A DNA stretch of 64,000 bases from Ichthyophis bannanicus (GCA_033557465.1 CM066047.1:1550001-1614000); one strand, 5' to 3'; shown: positions 1-10,830, counted from the stretch's first letter. Numbers and translations: made by a program. Notes: generated from the letters alone by a model not told the origin.

Positions 1-116
1 CCACCAGGCCCTATTAATCTTCTGATTTCCCCATCCAGAGTCCACAGGTCACCGGAGCATGGTCCAACCAAGTTTACTCACGAATACCACAATCTCTTAT
101 CTTGGGCATCAGGGTT
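1..116. other. Unassigned flank
   Basis: No coding, repeat or RNA signal was recognised. It is the left flank of the DIRS terminus that begins at about 117. Confidence 0.4.
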
Positions 117-500
117 ATCTCCAGGGACAAGCAGGAATGTAGTCTTCACATATGGGTATCGTCGGTACCGATGGAGTCTGCGCGGGAACGCTCCCCAGCA
201 TCCAATAGGAAAGCTTTTGGGAGCATCCCACAGTGCATGTGTGCTGCCTTCCCACCTTTCCCAACTATCCCTCTCCAGTTCTTCATTTTCTGCGGAGCCG
301 ACAGGTCGCACATCCTGTCACCTCAGAAAAAATTCCCCCCTTCTTTTTTGTGGTCGTGTCTGCCTTCCCTTGACGCTACACCGGTACCGCTGGTTCTTCC
401 TTCTTTTTTTCAAAAAAAAAAAACCACCTTTCTTTCCAGTAATTTTCTCCTCAGGTGCCACACGCCATTTTGGGCACTAGGCCCAAGTTTTTCCCTCAGG

Positions 501-1587
501 ATGGAAAAACCTGCTTCGGGTTTTAAAAAGTGTGGTGGTACCATCTCCGTCACAGACACCCATGAGTGGTGCCTCAAATGTTTAGGTCCTGACCACTCTA
601 TTTCAGAGTGTGTTGCCTGTGGGATGATGTCGAAAAGGGGCCGGCAAAACCGAGCTGCTAAACTTATCACCCTTTTTCCCTCTGATGCAGCCTCCGTGGC
701 ATCGACATCTTCCAGGGCTTCGTCTTCCTCTCATGGATCTCAGGTAACTAAACATAAATTTTTATTTATTTATTTTATTTACATTCTCTTATATACCGAG
801 CTATTTTGCATCAGTGCGGTTTACTTTGAATAAACTGAAATTACATTGAACAGGGCATTATAACTTGGAGATAACTATTTTACAGGGAACATGGGCTATG
901 GAGGGTTAAGTGGTTTGCCAAGACCACAAGGAGCACCTGTGGGACTAGAAACCCCAGTCCTTCCGGCCCAAGGTTGCTGTCCTCTAGTGGGATTTGAACC
1001 CCCGACCTTCCGGCCTGAAGTACCTTGCCCCAACCACTAGGCCACTCCTCCATAAATCTAGCCAGTCCTCAAAGGGTAGATCTCCTTCTAAACATCGAGA
1101 TGCCTCTGGCGTTGCCCTTGAGGGACTTTCACCGGCAAAATTGCCCTGGTGGGAGGCTTTGGCTTCCAAAGCACTAACGGGGCTCCAGGATGTTCTCGAG
1201 GCCTCAACCTTGGCAGAACTACTGGTGCCATGCTCTGGGGTTCTGGCTGCTTCATCTGACACCAATACCCAAGCATCGGCAGCGTCGATAGGCCAGAGAT
1301 TCTTGGCTATTAAACGCAGTCTGGCGGCTCTTCTCACAGCCTCGATGCCCCTGAAACCGCCTCATAAAATTCAACCGGTACCGGCACTGACTGCATCGAC
1401 ATCAGCAAGTTTTCTACCGGGACCGAGTCATGCGTCCCTATCCGGCATCGACAAGTCGGTACCAGACCATTCCAATGCCGACTATGATCGGTACCGGTAC
1501 CATGCCTTCCACGATCACCCAGATAGGAGATACTTCGAATCCTCGGAAGGATACTACCAAAAGCAGAGAGGTTCCAAAAAAGAGTAA
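501..1587 (+). pseudogene. DIRS Gag-like protein, 5' part, split by a SINE
   Basis: The start codon at 501 opens a frame encoding a cysteine-rich N-terminus (KKCGG, then CLKCLGPDH, then CVACGMM), the same layout as the Gag of the other DIRS copies here. A Ser-rich tract follows. The frame is interrupted at about 752 by a SINE and resumes after the duplicated heptamer cataaat at 1051-1057, in another frame (up to 1587), with Ser/Lys-rich sequence followed by Tyr/Arg/His-rich sequence. The C-terminal half of Gag, with the WLQxSDL region, is missing because CR1 sequence follows. Role by family: nucleic-acid-binding structural protein of a DIRS element. It is not expressible as one protein. Confidence 0.65.
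760..1050 (-). mobile_element. tRNA-derived SINE with LINE-like 3' tail
   Basis: Read on the minus strand, the head has a pol III A box (TGGCCTAGTGGTT) and a B box (GGTTCAAATCC). A core follows in which the segment for CTTGTGGTCTTGGCAAACCACTTAACCC resembles the MIR-type core, and the 3' end is a tail of the kind seen at the L2 3' end in this window ('gtgcggtatataagag'-like, then TAAATAAA repeats). A 7-bp direct repeat, cataaat, flanks it (753-759 and 1051-1057), a clean target-site duplication. The shared tail implies mobilisation by the L2-type LINE; this last step is inference. Confidence 0.85.
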
Positions 1588-1591
1588 AGTA

Positions 1592-2572
1592 GCCCAAATG
1601 CTCTCGAGTATGGAGGAGATAGAGCTTAAAGATCCCAAATTACCCATGTCTACCAATAGCCAAATTAATATGAATAAAATACAGTCTCTAAAATGCTGGT
1701 ATGCAAATGCTAGAAGTCTAAAAAATAAGATGGGAGAGTTAGAATATATAGCACTAAATGAGAGGTTAGATATGATTGGAATATCAGAGACATGGTGGAA
1801 GGAGGACAACCAGTGGGACACTGTGATACCTGGGTACAAACCATATCGTAATGATAGAGCTGATCAAATTGGTAGAGGGGTTGCGCTCTATGTTAGAGAG
1901 GGCATTGAGTCAGAAAGGATTAAAGTTTTGCAGGAAACAAAATTTGCTGTAGAATCTCTATGGATTGAAATTCCATGGAGAAAGAGGAAGGCGATGGCAG
2001 TGGGGGTGTACTATCGACCGCCTGGCCATAATGAACAAATGGATGATGAAATGCTCAAAGAAATCAAGGAAGCTAACAAAAGTTACAGCGCAGTAATAAT
2101 AATGGGTGATTTCAATTACCCCGGTATCGACTGGGTCAGTGTCACGGCAGGACATGCTAGGGAGATAAAGTTCCTAGATGAAATAAATGACTACTTCTTG
2201 GAGCAGTTGGTTCATGAACCGACCAGAGGGGAAGCCATATTAGACCTAGTCCTTAGTGGAACACCAGATCTAATGCAAGAGATAAGGGTGTTGGGGCCAC
2301 TTGGCAATAGTGATCATAACATGATCGCCTTTGATTTAATTAGTGGAGGTGGGAGAGTAAGGAAATGCACAGTACTACCTTTTAACTTTCGAAAGGGAGA
2401 CTATGATAAAATTAGGAAAATAGTTAAGAAAAAACTAAAAGGAGCAGTTGCAAAGGTTAAAGACTTACATCAAGCTTGGGTGTTGTTGAAAAATACTATC
2501 TTGGAAGCCCAGACCAGCTGTATTCCATGCTTTAAGAGAAGTGGAAGGAAGTCCAAAAAACTGCCAGCATAG
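1592..2572 (+). pseudogene. CR1 ORF2, apurinic-type endonuclease domain
   Basis: The frame reads through the CR1 endonuclease signature: KCWYANARSLKNK, then ISETWW (catalytic Glu), GVALYVREGI, VGVYYRPP, MGDFNYPGIDW and finally GNSDHNMI (the SDH motif). The domain nicks target DNA to prime reverse transcription. The frame runs open from 1430 because DIRS-derived sequence is fused in front without a stop. It ends at an in-frame TAG (2570-2572), after which the same frame continues as LINE linker (FKGEVREAAVAKKASF...), so the stop is a nonsense change rather than the natural end. Confidence 0.85.
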
Positions 2573-3249
2573 TTTAAAGGGGAGGTCAGAGAGGCTGCTG
2601 TTGCCAAAAAAGCATCTTTCAGGAAATGGGAGAAAGAGCCAAACGACGAAACCTGGAAACTGCAGAAGCACTGGCAAGTCAAATGCAAGGCATTGATAAG
2701 GCAGGCAAAGGGAGAATTTGAGAAGAAGCTTGCTGCGGAAGCAAAAACACGAAATAAATACTTTTTCAAGTACATTCGTAGCAAAAAACCTGTGAGAGAG
2801 TCAGTTGGTCCATTAGATGATAGAGGGGTTAAAGGGGGGCACTAAGAGGCGACAAGGCGATAGCTGAGAGACTGAATGAATTCTTTGCTTCAGTCTTTAC
2901 TGAGGAAGATGTAGGGATGTTACCCATGACTGAAGTGGTATTTAAAGGTGCGGAAGAATTGAAGGAAATATCGATACATCGGGAAGATGTTTTACAACCA
3001 TTAGATAAACTGAAGAGTAGTAAATCACCTGGGCCGGATGGTATACATCCAAGGGTGTTGAAAGAACTGAAATATGAGATTGCAGACCTGCTATTAGTAA
3101 TCTGTGAACTATCATTAAAATCATCTCTAATACCTGAAGATTGGAGGATGACGAATGTAACACCAATTTTTAAAAAGGGTTCCAGGGTTGATCCGGGAAA
3201 CTACAGACCGGTGAGCCTCACGTCAGTACCAGAAAAAATGGTAGAAACC
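2573..3249 (+). pseudogene. CR1 ORF2, linker and reverse transcriptase N-terminus
   Basis: After the TAG the linker continues (KYFFKYIRSKKP, ESVGPLDDRGVKG), is broken by a frame loss at about 2840 ('ggggggcactaagaggc'), and resumes in the frame open from 2917: SSKSPGPDGIHPRVLKEL, EDWRMTNVTPIFKKG and NYRPVSLTSVPEKMVE, the first motifs of the CR1 RT. The frame then reads into the L2 insertion at about 3250. Confidence 0.82.
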
Positions 3250-4196
3250 GTCACAAAGAACCAAAACTTCACACCTCCTACTACCTTAAAGATAAATGGC
3301 AAAGAACTGACAGTAAAGCCTACGATACGATACCTAGGTATCACCCTCGACCAGCGCCTCAATATGAAAACCCACATAAAAAATATAACAAAACTAATAT
3401 ATCACAAGATACGTACACTACGCCACTTACGACCTTTACTGGAACCCACAGATTTCAGAACCGTCTATCAAGCCTTAATAATGCCTCACCTCGACTTTGC
3501 AAATGCAATTCTACATGGTCTCCCCCAATCAACTCTAAATCCTCTCCAACTGGCGATGAACACCGCCGCCAGAGTTCTTGAAGGAATATCAAAAACAGAT
3601 CACATAACTCCAATTCTAAAAAGGCTACACTGGCTACCAACCAATGCAAGAATTCGATACAAGATTTTAATCACTACCTTCAAAGCTTTAAACAATCAAG
3701 CACCATTAACGGTCGCCTACCTTTTACACATGCAGACCCTCAATAGACCCAGAAGATTAGCTGCTATAAATACATTAACAATCCCAAAACAAACAGTCAG
3801 ATACACTAAGGAAACAACTAAAAGAGCCTTCAGCATTCACGCCCCAATAGCCTGGAATGCCCTCCCACCAGAATTGAGAGCTATAACCAGCCTAACACAA
3901 TTCAGAAAAAGTCTCAAACACCACCTATTCTTAAGCTATTTTCCAACTTAATCTCCCACAAGGGAAATAATAACGCCATATTCAGACCAAGACAATCCCT
4001 AATGTGACTAATGCGTAGAGATTATTGTAGATAGTTTTATAGTAGACATAGTTACCTTGTTGTTCCCAAGTTCTAAACTCCTGTTACTTGTAAAATGCAC
4101 TACAGTTTCCTGTATGTATATGTTTGTTTCATGTAAACCGCGCTGATGATAATAGTGCGGTATATAAGAGATGTTAAATAAATAAAATAAAAAAAA
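3250..4196 (+). mobile_element. L2-type LINE, 5'-truncated, nested in CR1
   Basis: The frame carries the L2 RT C-terminal region (RYLGITLDQRL, RHLRPLL, FRTVYQALI, NPLQLAMNTAARVL, HITPILKRLHWLP, FKALNNQAP, WNALPPELR, TQFRKSLKHHLF), stopping at 3951. A 3' UTR follows, ending 'tgataatagtgcggtatata', with an A-rich (aaataaataaaat) tail to about 4196. It entered the CR1 RT between EKMVE and the sequence resuming at 'taataaagaataaaattac'; a short repeat of 'ataaagaat' character may mark the target. Confidence 0.87.
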
Positions 4197-5435
4197 ATAA
4201 TAAAGAATAAAATTACTCAGCATGTAGATAGTCATGACCTAATCGGAGACAGCCAACATGGCTTTAGACAAGGAAGATCTTGTCTTACTAATCTGTTATG
4301 TTTTTTTGAAGGTGTGAATAAACAGGTGGACAAAGGTGATTCGGTTGATATAGTGTATCTGGACTTTCAGAAAGCCTTTGACAAGGTCCCTCATCAGAGA
4401 CTTTTGGCAAAACTAGAGAGTCATGGGATAGGAGGCAGTGTACTATTGTGGATCAGGAACTGGTTAAAAGATAGAAAGCAGAGGGTTGAGCTAAATGGCC
4501 AATTTTCCCAATGGAGAAAGGTGAATAGTGTTGTACCCCAGGGATCTGTGCTGGGTCCGCTGCTTTTTGACATATTCATAAATGACCTGGAAAGTGGAAT
4601 AACGTGTGAGGTTATCAAATTTGCAGATGACACACAACTATTTAAAGTTGTTAAAACCGAAGAGGATTGTGGAAAATTGCAAGAGGATCTTGATAAATTG
4701 GAAGACTGGGCATCAAAATGGCAGATGAAATTTAATGTGGACAAGTGCAAAGTTATGCACCTAGGGAAGAACAACCCAAATAATGGTTACATGATGCAAG
4801 GTTCCACATTAGGAACCACCACCCAGGAAAAAGATTTAGGCGTCATTGTGGATAACATGTTAAAACCCTCGGCCCAGTGTGCAGCGGCAGCCAAGAGAGC
4901 AAATAGAATGCTAGGTATCATAAGGAAAGGAATGGAAAATAAAACAAAAGATATTATAATGCCTCTATACCGTTCCATGGTGAGACCGCACCTTGAATAT
5001 TGTGTGCAATTCTGGTCGCCGTATCTTAAAAAGGATATAGCTTTATTAGAAAAGGTTCAGAGAAGAGCCACCAAAATGGTAAAGGGGATGGAAGGATATT
5101 CCTATGAAGAAAGGCTAAAAAGGTTAGGGCTCTTTAACCTGGAAAAGAGACGGCTGAGGGGAGATACGATAGAAGTCTATAAATTAATGAACAGAGTGGA
5201 ACGGGTAAACGTAGATCAACTGTTTACATTATCAGAATATAGGACGACTAGGGGACATGCATTGAAGCTACAGGGTAAACTATTTAGGACTAATAAAAGA
5301 AAATATTTTTTCACTCAACGTGTAATCAAACTCTGGAATTTGTTACCGGAGGATGTAGTAAAGGCTGTTAGTGTAGCTGGGTTTAAAAAAGGTTTGGACA
5401 AGTTCCTGGAGGAAAGGTCCATAAACCATTATTAA
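4197..5435 (+). pseudogene. CR1 ORF2, reverse transcriptase core and C-terminal domain
   Basis: Long open stretch from 4314 to 5435. Visible RT motifs are YLDFQKAFDKVPH (first catalytic Asp), VPQGSVLGPLLF, KFADDTQLF (the ADD catalytic pair) and GVIVDNMLKP, then the C-terminal SMVRPHLEYCVQFWSP, KVQRRATKMVKG, YEERLKRLGLF, RGDTIEVYKLMN and FFTQRVIKLWNLLP. The part is well preserved, but it is cut off from its endonuclease and RT N-terminus by the L2 insertion. Confidence 0.87.
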
Positions 5436-5605
5436 GAAGGGACCCAGGATATCAATGCTTGACCTAGTACAAGCATTGCAGAACCTGTGTCTTTTGGGGA
5501 AACTGCTAGGTATGTATGACCTAGATTGGCCACTGTTGGAAACAGGATACTGGGCTTGATGGACCTTGGTCTGACCCAGTATGGCATATCTTATAAGTTT
5601 CCTTT

Positions 5606-7318
5606 GTGTTCCATTAGGGTCAAGACAGAGTGGGGTACGATAACTTGAAGATTCTGTCCCAAAGTGAGCTTGTCAGCTTCGCTCACTAAGAGGGCTGTGG
5701 CTGCTACGGCTCTTAAACAAGGGGGCCAGGCTTTTGCAACCGTATCCAATAGTTTTGATAAATAGGCCACTGGTTACTGCCAAGGTCCGAGAGATTGAAT
5801 CAACACTCCCAACGCATTTCCTTGTGACTCATGAACATAAAGGCGAAAAGGTTTCTGGACATCTGGCAGGCCCAGGGCTGTTGATGACATCAAGGCAGTC
5901 TTCAAAGATCGAAATGCTGCATCCTGCTCAGGTCCCCATTCCAACGTAGACCTCTCCATTCCTTTGGTGGCTTGATACAATGGCTTTGCCAACAGCGCGA
6001 AGTTGGGTATCCATATTCGACAATAGCCGGCAGCCCCTAGAAAAGCTCTCACTTGCCTCCTGGTGGTTGGAGTAGGAATACTACATACAGCTTCTTTGCG
6101 TTCTGGTCCCAGGCGTCGGATTCCGCTGGACAATTGGAATCCTAGATATTTAACTTCAGTTTGGCACAGCTGAGCCTTGGCCCTGGAGACCTTGTATCCA
6201 GCTTCATTCAGGAGGTGTAAGAGATCACTGGTGGCTTGTAAACATTCATTTTCCGAATTGGTGGCTATTAGCAGGTCATCTACGTACTGGAGTAGAGCCC
6301 TTTTTCCTGAGTTCACAGGGTAGCTTGAGAGATCTTGATTTAGGGCAGCACTGAAGAGGGTGGGTGAATTCTTAAATCCTTGGGGTAATCGGGTCCAGGT
6401 AAGTTGGCCCTGCCTTCCTGTTGTAGGATCTTGCCATTCAAAAGCGAACAAAAGCTGACTGGTGGGGGCTAGGCGTATGCAAAAGAACGCATCTTTTAAA
6501 TCCAAAACAGTGAAATGAGTAGCTTCAGCAGGAATCAGTCCCAAGAGAGTATTAGGATTTGATACCACTGCATCATTCACTCACCTCAGATCCTGTACTG
6601 GGCGGTAATCTCCCGTCCCTGGTTTCTTGACTGGGAGAAGGGGAGTGTTCCAAGGTGACTGGCATTCTTTAAGAAGTCCATACTTCAGCAGTTTCATCAG
6701 ATAGCAGTGGATACCTTCAATGACTGGTCGAGGAAGAGGATACTGTTTCACATGCACTGGTTCCGCTCCTGGCTTGAGGGTGGCAATGATGGGGGCTATG
6801 TTTTTCGCTAGGCCAGGTGGATTATCCTCCGCCCATACTCCGTGCGAAGCTGAAAGGCTGGTGGGTATACAGGAACCAGCTGTCTTGGTAGGAGATGCAC
6901 TATAGAACCGCCACTCTTCTTCCCGGGGGACAGTCAGCACCATCAATCCGGCAGGCTTTGACTTCACAGTCATTTGCATTTCTCCCCCTTCAGCAAAGGA
7001 TATCTGCGCCTGGAGCTTGGCAAGAATATCTCGGCCCAAAAATGGAATAGAGCATTCAGGCATATACAGGAACTGGTGCGTTATTTGCTGTCCCCCTAGT
7101 TCACACATGCAGTTCTGCAGAAAAGGCTTGGTGGCCCTAGCCCCAGTGGCCCCAACAATGGTGACAGATCGAGAGGACAAAGGGGCCACTGGCTTGGCCA
7201 CTACTGAATGTTCTGCTCCTGTATCCACCATGAAGTCCATATATTGGTCTCCTATCTTCAAACTGACCATAGGCTCCTGGGGACCCAGGGCAAACTTGGA
7301 GCCCGGTCTGGCCTAGTC
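5606..7318 (-). pseudogene. pol: Proviral pro-pol fragment (protease and reverse transcriptase)
   Basis: The protease shows the aspartic active-site triad region MVDTGAEHSVV and a FLGRDIL segment. Pol continues with the RT landmarks SPWNTPLLPVKKPG, YRPVQDLR, VLDLKDAFFCIRL, LPQGFKNSPTLF and the catalytic LLQYVDDLL, then connection-domain residues. An in-frame TGA (6581-6583) interrupts the RT just after PVQDLR, and the same frame continues. The frame open from 6580 ends at 5774; homology continues in shifted frame to about 5606. The RNase H C-terminus and integrase are missing. Upstream, gag ends with TGA and a second in-frame TAG lies a few codons further, before the protease. Confidence 0.88.
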
Positions 7319-7351
7319 TTCATCCATATCATAGCCCTCTGCAACTGCCAC

Positions 7352-9050
7352 TCACTCAATAGCTTCTTCCCTCTCCTGCTGGAACTGTGCTCGGTTTATT
7401 CCTCCCCGACTCTGGAATCGACCTCCTGCTCTCCAAGTACTCCCTCCTCCCCTCCGGGGGGTGGAGTCAAGATGCGGGCAATCACTTCTCCAATGTCCTT
7501 CTTCTTTGCAATGGGCGCATTGGTTCACACCCAGTGGGGGCCAGCTACTTTCCCGGCCCCTTCCACGTCCTCTGCTTCTTCGATTAGGAAAACCTCCTCC
7601 TCGTCGTTCAACTAAAGCAGCAGCAAGATCATCTGCTTTCTTCTTCATTTTCCGTTCACTTTCTCTGTAACGCTCATTTTCATGATTCACAAACACTTTC
7701 TGAGCAACTTCCATTAACTGTGCTGTATTCATGCGGGCAAATCCATCCATTTTCTGTAATTTTCGCTTTATATCTCCCTGGGACTGACTGACAAAGGCTG
7801 CGTTCACCATACGCAGATTCTCCTGGGCTGCTGGATCATAGGGGGTATATAATCTATAGGCTTCAGACATTTGCTCATGGAAGGCCGCTGGGCTCTCATT
7901 CGGACCCTGGATGACTTCTACTTTTCCGATATTCATAGCTTTCTGGCCTCCCCTCCTCAGGCCCTGCAGCAAGGCCTGGCGAAATAGAGTTAGGGCCGCC
8001 GCCCCCCTTTCATCGTTCGGATCCCATCTGGGATCTTCATTTGGGAAAGCTGCGGCGGCTGTTTGCAGGCGATTCATATCTGCTACTTCTAGAGGCTTCT
8101 CTTCTAGCCAGCGGATAGCCGCTTGCCCGATTCGTGCTCGCTCCTCAGTAGTAAAAAGAGTGGACAGGAGCTGGCGGCAATCGGCCCAGGTAGGCTGATG
8201 AGTTTGCATTATACTAGACATTAGTTCAGTTAAATCTTGGGGCTTCTCAGTATAAGATGCATAATGCGTTTTCCAGTTCAATAAATCAGTAGTGGAGAAA
8301 GGTACATAGATTAAACTGGCTGGTCCTGGCGCTATCTGGCCCTGCTCATTCAAGACAGGTAAACCAGGTACTTGATGCAATGGCATTAGGCGTTCCTCTC
8401 CTTTCTTCTTTGCAGTGGCGCATCTCAAATCATATGATTGCCGGCTATAGGCATCCTCAACAGGTGACCCTGAACTGGCGGGAGAGTCTCCGCTCTCGGT
8501 ATCATCAGGGAACGCTGGTCCTCCTGATGCACTCTGGCCAGACTCGGGGTTATCAATCGGGGGAGGGGACTCTCTTTGGCGCTGCGGCGGCAGCCGCTGG
8601 GCTTCTACATCAGGCTCGGCCTGGCGCACCGGAGCCGTAGGAACTAGCCTATATGGATACTGAGGCGGACGGGTCAGGGTATCTGGGGACTCTGACAGGT
8701 AGCTTCCCTTCCTCAAGCGTTCGAGTCTCCCTTGTGGTTGCAACTAATATTCTACACTGTTCCTTATAGCAACGCTTTATCCAAGGGGGCTGTTTCTCAC
8801 AAATTCTTAACCAGGAATCTATATACGGGAACTGATCAGGGAACATTTTCCATACATTCTGATGGACACGGGAAACTATGCTAATATCAGAGGTGCTCTC
8901 ACGGGGCCATGAAGTGACTAGCACAGGCCACTCCCTCTCACAAAGCATTCCTAATCGGGACGGAGACATTTTAATCCCGTAGTCTCCGGTAAATCCCTTG
9001 CTAAAATTCTTGATCATACAATCTAACGGAGTTTGCGCGGACTCTCCCAT
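7352..9050 (-). pseudogene. gag: Proviral gag, frameshifted
   Basis: The most likely start is the ATG at 9050, where the product begins MGES: Gly2 would be myristoylated. A matrix-like domain follows (WPVLVTSWPRES, WLRICEKQPPWIK). The frame is then lost: the matrix frame ends at 8649, whereas the rest of Gag lies in the frame open from 8743, so a frameshift falls between. The second part has a Pro-rich linker, a capsid with the region QGPNESPAAFHEQMSEAY (major homology region position), and a single CCHC zinc knuckle (CAHCKEEGHWRSDC) near the C-terminus. It ends in TGA. A single knuckle is typical of gammaretroviruses. Confidence 0.88.
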
Positions 9051-9453
9051 GATTACGATGACGTACACGACAACAGACAATGGGGCGGGTAGTATGGCTG
9101 CAGGTAAGGGGTCCGTGCAGCCCAAAGAACAATATAGGAGACAAATACCGAACACTTCCTCCTTTTCGCGACCTGGACGCGGTCGCCCAGCCAGGAACTG
9201 TGCTACTCTGGAGTCTGCTCTCGCTTGGTCTGCCATTCCAGACCTCTCACTCACACACAGACAAGCATGCTTAACAACGTTTTTCCAAATTCCCAAGGCC
9301 TTACTGACTAACTATACCAAAGGATCGGTGGCTTCTGCTCCGCTAACCCTTATGCGAAGCGTACTAGGACCGCCCTTGAGAGGTGATCAAGCTCTCTTTA
9401 TTTACCATACCATATTCTCACAACTGACTATCTGAATAGTAAAGAAAACTTCT

Positions 9454-9459
9454 ACTCAC
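9454..9459 (-). promoter_or_regulatory. Candidate proviral major splice donor
   Basis: On the minus strand the leader reads CCG/GTGAGT, a good match to the eukaryotic donor consensus, about 245 nt downstream of the primer-binding site and about 400 nt upstream of the gag start. Position and sequence fit a retroviral leader donor; no acceptor can be assigned because env is absent. Confidence 0.45.
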
Positions 9460-9701
9460 CGGATCCGGTTCTCGATACCAAACCAGTACATGGGTTGGAT
9501 CCTGGACTCCCCTCAGGTTCGGAGGTGTTGGCCGGCCGGACCCAGTAATCCGCCGAGGCAAGGCGGAACCCTCTCTGATGCAAGAGGACCCGGTGGCGCC
9601 TAAGGTTTCCCCTGTGGTCGGACAGACACGGTTCCAACCGGGCCAAACCTGGAGGCGAAATTACTTGGAATATTCACTTGAATACCATCCACTACTTGCA
9701 C

Positions 9702-9720
9702 ATTCCCGGCCAATGCACCA
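9702..9720 (-). promoter_or_regulatory. Retroviral primer-binding site, tRNA-Gly type
   Basis: The minus strand reads TGGTGCATTGGCCGGGAAT. This is complementary to the 3' end of vertebrate tRNA-Gly(GCC), including the CCA tail, over the 19 bases shown. It lies 6 nt beyond the LTR edge, whereas a gap of about 2 nt is more usual. The spacing suggests either an LTR edge slightly different from the one chosen or a small insertion. Confidence 0.8.
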
Positions 9721-9726
9721 AGAATA

Positions 9727-10274
9727 TGTAGCAGCAGAGTGCACGCAATGAATAAAACCAGGAGTCAGGTGCAGGGTCCAAGCCAATTTATTGTGCACAG
9801 GCTCAGACAAGGAGTGCATCCAAAAGTGACTGAGCAATGGAGACAGAAACATATTCCTTATAATACAATTTTCACAGTTTGTTACAGGCAAACTTTCTAT
9901 TGGTCCCAACGCCCCCTGCACCCATCCAATCAGGGACCCTCTCTGGGCCTAGCACCCTGTTCCCCCTTCTCAGGCTATTCTAACAAAGGCTCAGTTTCTA
10001 GATATAGATACATTTCTACTGCAAGGTCATTTCTAGCTCAAAGAATGTGAGAATGCAGAACACTGGAACATATCTATCATCAGCATGGAAAAATTTAATA
10101 AAGGATTCATACAGACTTATCAAAAAGTAGTTTAAGGCAGATTCTCAGACTTTCACTGACTTTGGTCTTTCTCAGCACTACTAGTCTTAGGTGGGGGTAG
10201 GGACTCAGGCCTAGCTTACAGGCCTCCCATACATTCACAGGCTATTGTAGGCCTTAGCCTGCCACACTTCTACA
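9727..10274 (-). repeat. 5' LTR of the provirus
   Basis: On the minus strand the LTR begins TGTAGAAG and ends CTGCTACA, a short inverted repeat with TG...CA ends. A CCAAT box (ATTGG on the plus strand, 9899-9903), a TATA-like TTATAATA (9858-9866) and a polyadenylation signal AATAAA (9787-9792) occur in the order expected for U3-R-U5. Only one LTR is present. Its start (AGTGTGGCAGGC) and end (GGTTTTATT...TTGCG) resemble the solo LTR at 19289-19888. Confidence 0.87.
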
Positions 10275-10391
10275 TTCCAATTTGGATTGCTTTGGATGGT
10301 GCTCCACTAAATGATATCCTGTTGTTAGGAAAGCCTGATGGAGAGCTCATGGAACTGTTCTGAGCTCTTTAACATGATGCTGTGTTGTTGT
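10275..10391. other. Unassigned spacer
   Basis: Flank between the proviral LTR and the SINE. No coding or repeat signal recognised. Confidence 0.4.
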
Positions 10392-10600
10392 TGGAGTGGA
10401 GGAGTAGCCTAGTGGTTAGAACACTGGCTTGGTAACCAAGCAACCAGGGTTCAATTCCTACTAGCACTCCTTGTGGCCTTGGGCAAGTCACTTAACCCTC
10501 CATTGCAAAGGCCTGGCAATCTACTTCTGGTCACACTGCCAAGAAAACCCAGGAGCTTCTGGGTCGCCAGGAGTCAGGACTGACTCGAAGGCACACAATG
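10392..10600 (+). mobile_element. tRNA-derived SINE with MIR-like core
   Basis: The head 'ggaggagtagcctagtggtt' carries a pol III A box and 'gggttcaattcc' a B box. The core has 'ccttgggcaagtcacttaac', a hallmark of MIR/CORE-type SINEs. The tail differs from the SINE at 760-1050: it ends 'gaaaacccaggagcttctgg' and 'caggactgactcgaaggca' without an L2-like 3' end. No convincing target-site duplication was found. Confidence 0.78.
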
Positions 10601-10651
10601 CATTTGTGTTATTAAGATGGAAAATTCCTGCTTGTGGATTTACATCTTACT

Positions 10652-10830
10652 TCTCCAGGATCAAGCAGGAAGTCAGTCCTCACTTATGGATGACGTCGAT
10701 GGAGCCCCCATGCGCGGAGCATTTCCCCAGCTTTCTAACAAAGCCTTTGGGAATACACCCACGCATGCACGGTCCCCTTCCCGCCCAAAGGTGCCATCTT
10801 GCTCAGTCTTTCTTTTTCCGTGGAGCCCAA
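10652..10830 (+). repeat. Left inverted terminal repeat of DIRS-A copy 1
   Basis: Includes 'tcagtcctcacttatggatg', 'gcatttccccagctttctaa' and 'gtgccatcttgctcagtctt'. The reverse complement of these blocks appears at 16410-16560, so the left and right repeats pair over about 150 bp with divergence. Confidence 0.85.

Larger units (their letters stand above)
117..1590 (+). mobile_element. DIRS-like retrotransposon, 5' part (family-B type terminus)
   Basis: The left inverted terminal repeat starts at about 117 (atctccagggacaagcagga) and shares with the termini at 27879 and 50197 the block for 'cttcacatatgggt', a C/G-rich 'ggagtctgcgcgggaacgct' block and 'cagcatccaat'. A gag reading frame opens at 501. 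No RT, recombinase or right terminus follows: the homology stops at about 1590, where CR1 sequence begins. A SINE sits in the gag (760-1050). The terminus is of B type, while the Gag N-terminus (FKKC..., CLKCLGPDH) is closer to family A, so this may be a separate subfamily. Confidence 0.8.
1592..5604 (+). mobile_element. CR1-type LINE, interrupted by an L2 LINE
   Basis: ORF2 codes for an endonuclease (1640-2572), a linker and the RT N-terminus (2573-3249), and the RT core and C-terminal domain (4197-5435). The 3' UTR holds the block 'ggatactgggcttgatgga' followed by 'ctgacccagtatggcatatc', characteristic of vertebrate CR1 3' ends. An L2 fragment (3250-4196) splits the RT. The left edge abuts DIRS gag and the right edge abuts proviral pol, so the element does not sit in one uniform host sequence. 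ORF1 is absent. Confidence 0.88.
5606..10274 (-). mobile_element. Gammaretrovirus-like endogenous provirus, 3' half missing
   Basis: On the minus strand the order is a 548-bp 5' LTR, a primer-binding site, a leader with a candidate splice donor, gag, pro and the first part of pol. The pol homology runs into the CR1 3' end at about 5606. No integrase, env or 3' LTR is found beyond CR1, so the provirus was truncated or rearranged. Gag and pro-pol share one reading frame separated by stops, as in gammaretroviruses. Several stops and a frameshift make it defective. Confidence 0.9.

Noticed and set aside
5606..5800. env or integrase of the provirus near 5606
   Set aside because: No such motif; the sequence there is still RT connection, and then CR1 3' UTR begins.
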